A stretch of 15,728 bases of DNA from CAZAFN01 sp964484795. Its GTDB lineage: Bacteria; Pseudomonadota; Alphaproteobacteria; Methylaequorales; Methylaequoraceae. Made by a program: the position numbers and the translations under genes. Below, piece by piece: positions 14,853 through 15,728 of the stretch. The first letter of the stretch is position 1. Each line of letters starts with the position of its first letter. The notes under the pieces are model-generated. The model was not told the DNA's origin and made no database searches. It saw nothing but the letters and a program-made list of their open reading frames with translations. Where the stretch lies: assembly GCA_964484795.1 (NCBI GenBank), contig CAZAFN010000029.1:1-15728 (forward strand), written 5' to 3'.

Positions 14853-15728
14853 TTAGGTATTGTTTTCGTATTCTATTAGCTCTTGTTTGTTATCAGCTAC
14901 TTTATGAAAAATATCATGAAATTTCTTAATTTTTTGATTAGTTAGTTTGTAAGCACACATTTCAAACATTATAAACTCTTTTTCGTATAATCTTTGAGCC
15001 GTAGGACACATATTGTAGTAATATTCTCTATTGGACAAGTTAAATGGATAACCAGATTTTCCAAAGGCTATTCTTTTTTGAAAAATTGGAAGCATATACA
15101 AAGGCTCAAGGTAACCAGAACTACACGGCAAACCCTCTTCATTTAAAGCTTTGACAAAAGTATCCCTTGTAACGCCAAAATTTTTTTTCTTATATTTAAT
15201 TCCCCAATTATAATAAACGTGACTACAATTTTTTTTTACAAGTGGTGAGCTAATAAAATCAAAGTCTTTTGTTCCATTTGTTAATTCTTCAGCAAAGAAC
15301 TTTCTTTCGTTAACATGTTTTTCAATATTTTCAAGTTGAACTAAGCCAACTGCAGCACTCATCTCAGTCATTCTGTAGTTAAATCCAATTAAGTTTGTCA
15401 TATCTTTAACTTTTGCAGGACCAACAATAGCCTCTGCATGATTTCTAATCATTTGAAGTCTTTCAGCAAGATTATCATCATTTGTAACACACATCCCACC
15501 CTCTCCTGTATGGATATGCTTGTGGTAATTTAAGCTAAAAACACCAATATGGCCAATAGTACCAGTATAAATGTTATTCTCTGTTGCAAGTGGTGATTGT
15601 GCATTATCTTCAATCAAAAATATTTTATTTTCATCAGCTAATTTTTTAAGTTTTTTAAGTTCTGCGGGATGGCCAAAAAGATTAACTACAACTATTGCTT
15701 TAGTCCGTTCATTGATAAGATTTTTTAC
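14853..15728 (-). CDS. DegT/DnrJ/EryC1/StrS-family sugar aminotransferase (5' end outside window)
   Basis: PLP-dependent aminotransferase acting on a keto intermediate of a nucleotide sugar. The frame is open to the right edge, where it reads VKNLINERTKAIVVVNLFG, so the true start lies beyond base 15728. The segment FSLNYHKHIHTGEGG near base 15520 contains the Lys that forms the Schiff base with PLP, followed by the family's GEGG motif. Upstream, IEDNAQSP matches the Asp/Ala/Gln cofactor-binding region. About 291 residues are visible of a usual 370-400, so only the N-terminal part is missing. It is followed after 9 bases by the HisH-like gene, which suggests that it supplies the amino group later acetylated and amidinated. 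Family assignment is secure; the exact sugar (perosamine, legionaminate or bacillosamine type) cannot be read. Confidence 0.93.
   Translation of the reverse strand, partial: VKNLINERTKAIVVVNLFGHPAELKKLKKLADENKIFLIEDNAQSPLATENNIYTGTIGHIGVFSLNYHKHIHTGEGGMCVTNDDNLAERLQMIRNHAEAIVGPAKVKDMTNLIGFNYRMTEMSAAVGLVQLENIEKHVNERKFFAEELTNGTKDFDFISSPLVKKNCSHVYYNWGIKYKKKNFGVTRDTFVKALNEEGLPCSSGYLEPLYMLPIFQKRIAFGKSGYPFNLSNREYYYNMCPTAQRLYEKEFIMFEMCAYKLTNQKIKKFHDIFHKVADNKQELIEYENNT

Noticed and set aside
1..15728. tRNA, rRNA, CRISPR array, insertion sequence or attachment site
   Set aside because: I saw no cloverleaf-like GC-richer segment, regularly spaced repeats, transposase motifs or terminal inverted repeats. 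Gene-free stretches are all shorter than 300 bases.

Overview
This is one block of a surface-polysaccharide (O-antigen, capsule or S-layer glycan) gene cluster. Every gene reads on the minus strand, so transcription runs from base 15728 towards base 1. The DNA is strongly AT-rich, with many long A/T runs, Lys/Asn/Ile/Phe-rich proteins, very short spacers, 4-bp stop/start overlaps and frequent TTG/GTG starts. That fits a streamlined marine bacterium such as SAR11 (Pelagibacterales) or a similar AT-rich lineage. The taxonomic guess is inference from composition and gene content; there is no marker gene. Two 10-base N blocks show that this is a scaffolded draft assembly.

Layout in transcription order. 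(1) 15728-12347, amino and amidino module: a DegT-type sugar aminotransferase (5' end outside the window), HisH-like glutaminase, HisF-like ammonia-channel protein, and WbpG-type N-acetyl-sugar amidotransferase. The last three form the known set that turns an acetamido group into an acetamidino group. (2) 12354-9207: a zinc-ribbon methyltransferase, a Gfo/Idh/MocA oxidoreductase, a GT-B-like transferase and a small unknown ORF. Three of these four carry a single in-frame TAA in otherwise continuous coding sequence. (3) 9133-7349: an AsnB-type amidotransferase broken by both N gaps. (4) 7341-3983: a GT2 glycosyltransferase fused to a NeuA-like CMP-sugar synthetase domain, a separate SpsF/CMP-KDO-synthetase-like cytidylyltransferase, and a large surface-carbohydrate protein. 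(5) 3873-1494: a tightly coupled trio of a minimal NeuB-like nonulosonate synthase without the SAF domain, a sugar N-formyltransferase and a NodB-type deacetylase. (6) 1408-1: a radical SAM/SPASM protein behind a possible short leader ORF, then the start of an unrecognised gene that leaves the window.

Taken together, the genes suggest synthesis of a nonulosonic (sialic-acid-like) sugar and its assembly into a glycan heavily decorated on nitrogen: amino, acetamidino, carboxamide and N-formyl groups, plus possible C- or O-methylation. Early nonulosonate steps (dehydratase, epimerase, GNAT) and any flippase or polymerase are not in the window. The most notable points are the three in-frame TAA codons clustered within about 3 kb, the GT2-cytidylyltransferase fusion with an altered signature motif, and the truncated NeuB architecture coupled to formyltransferase and deacetylase.
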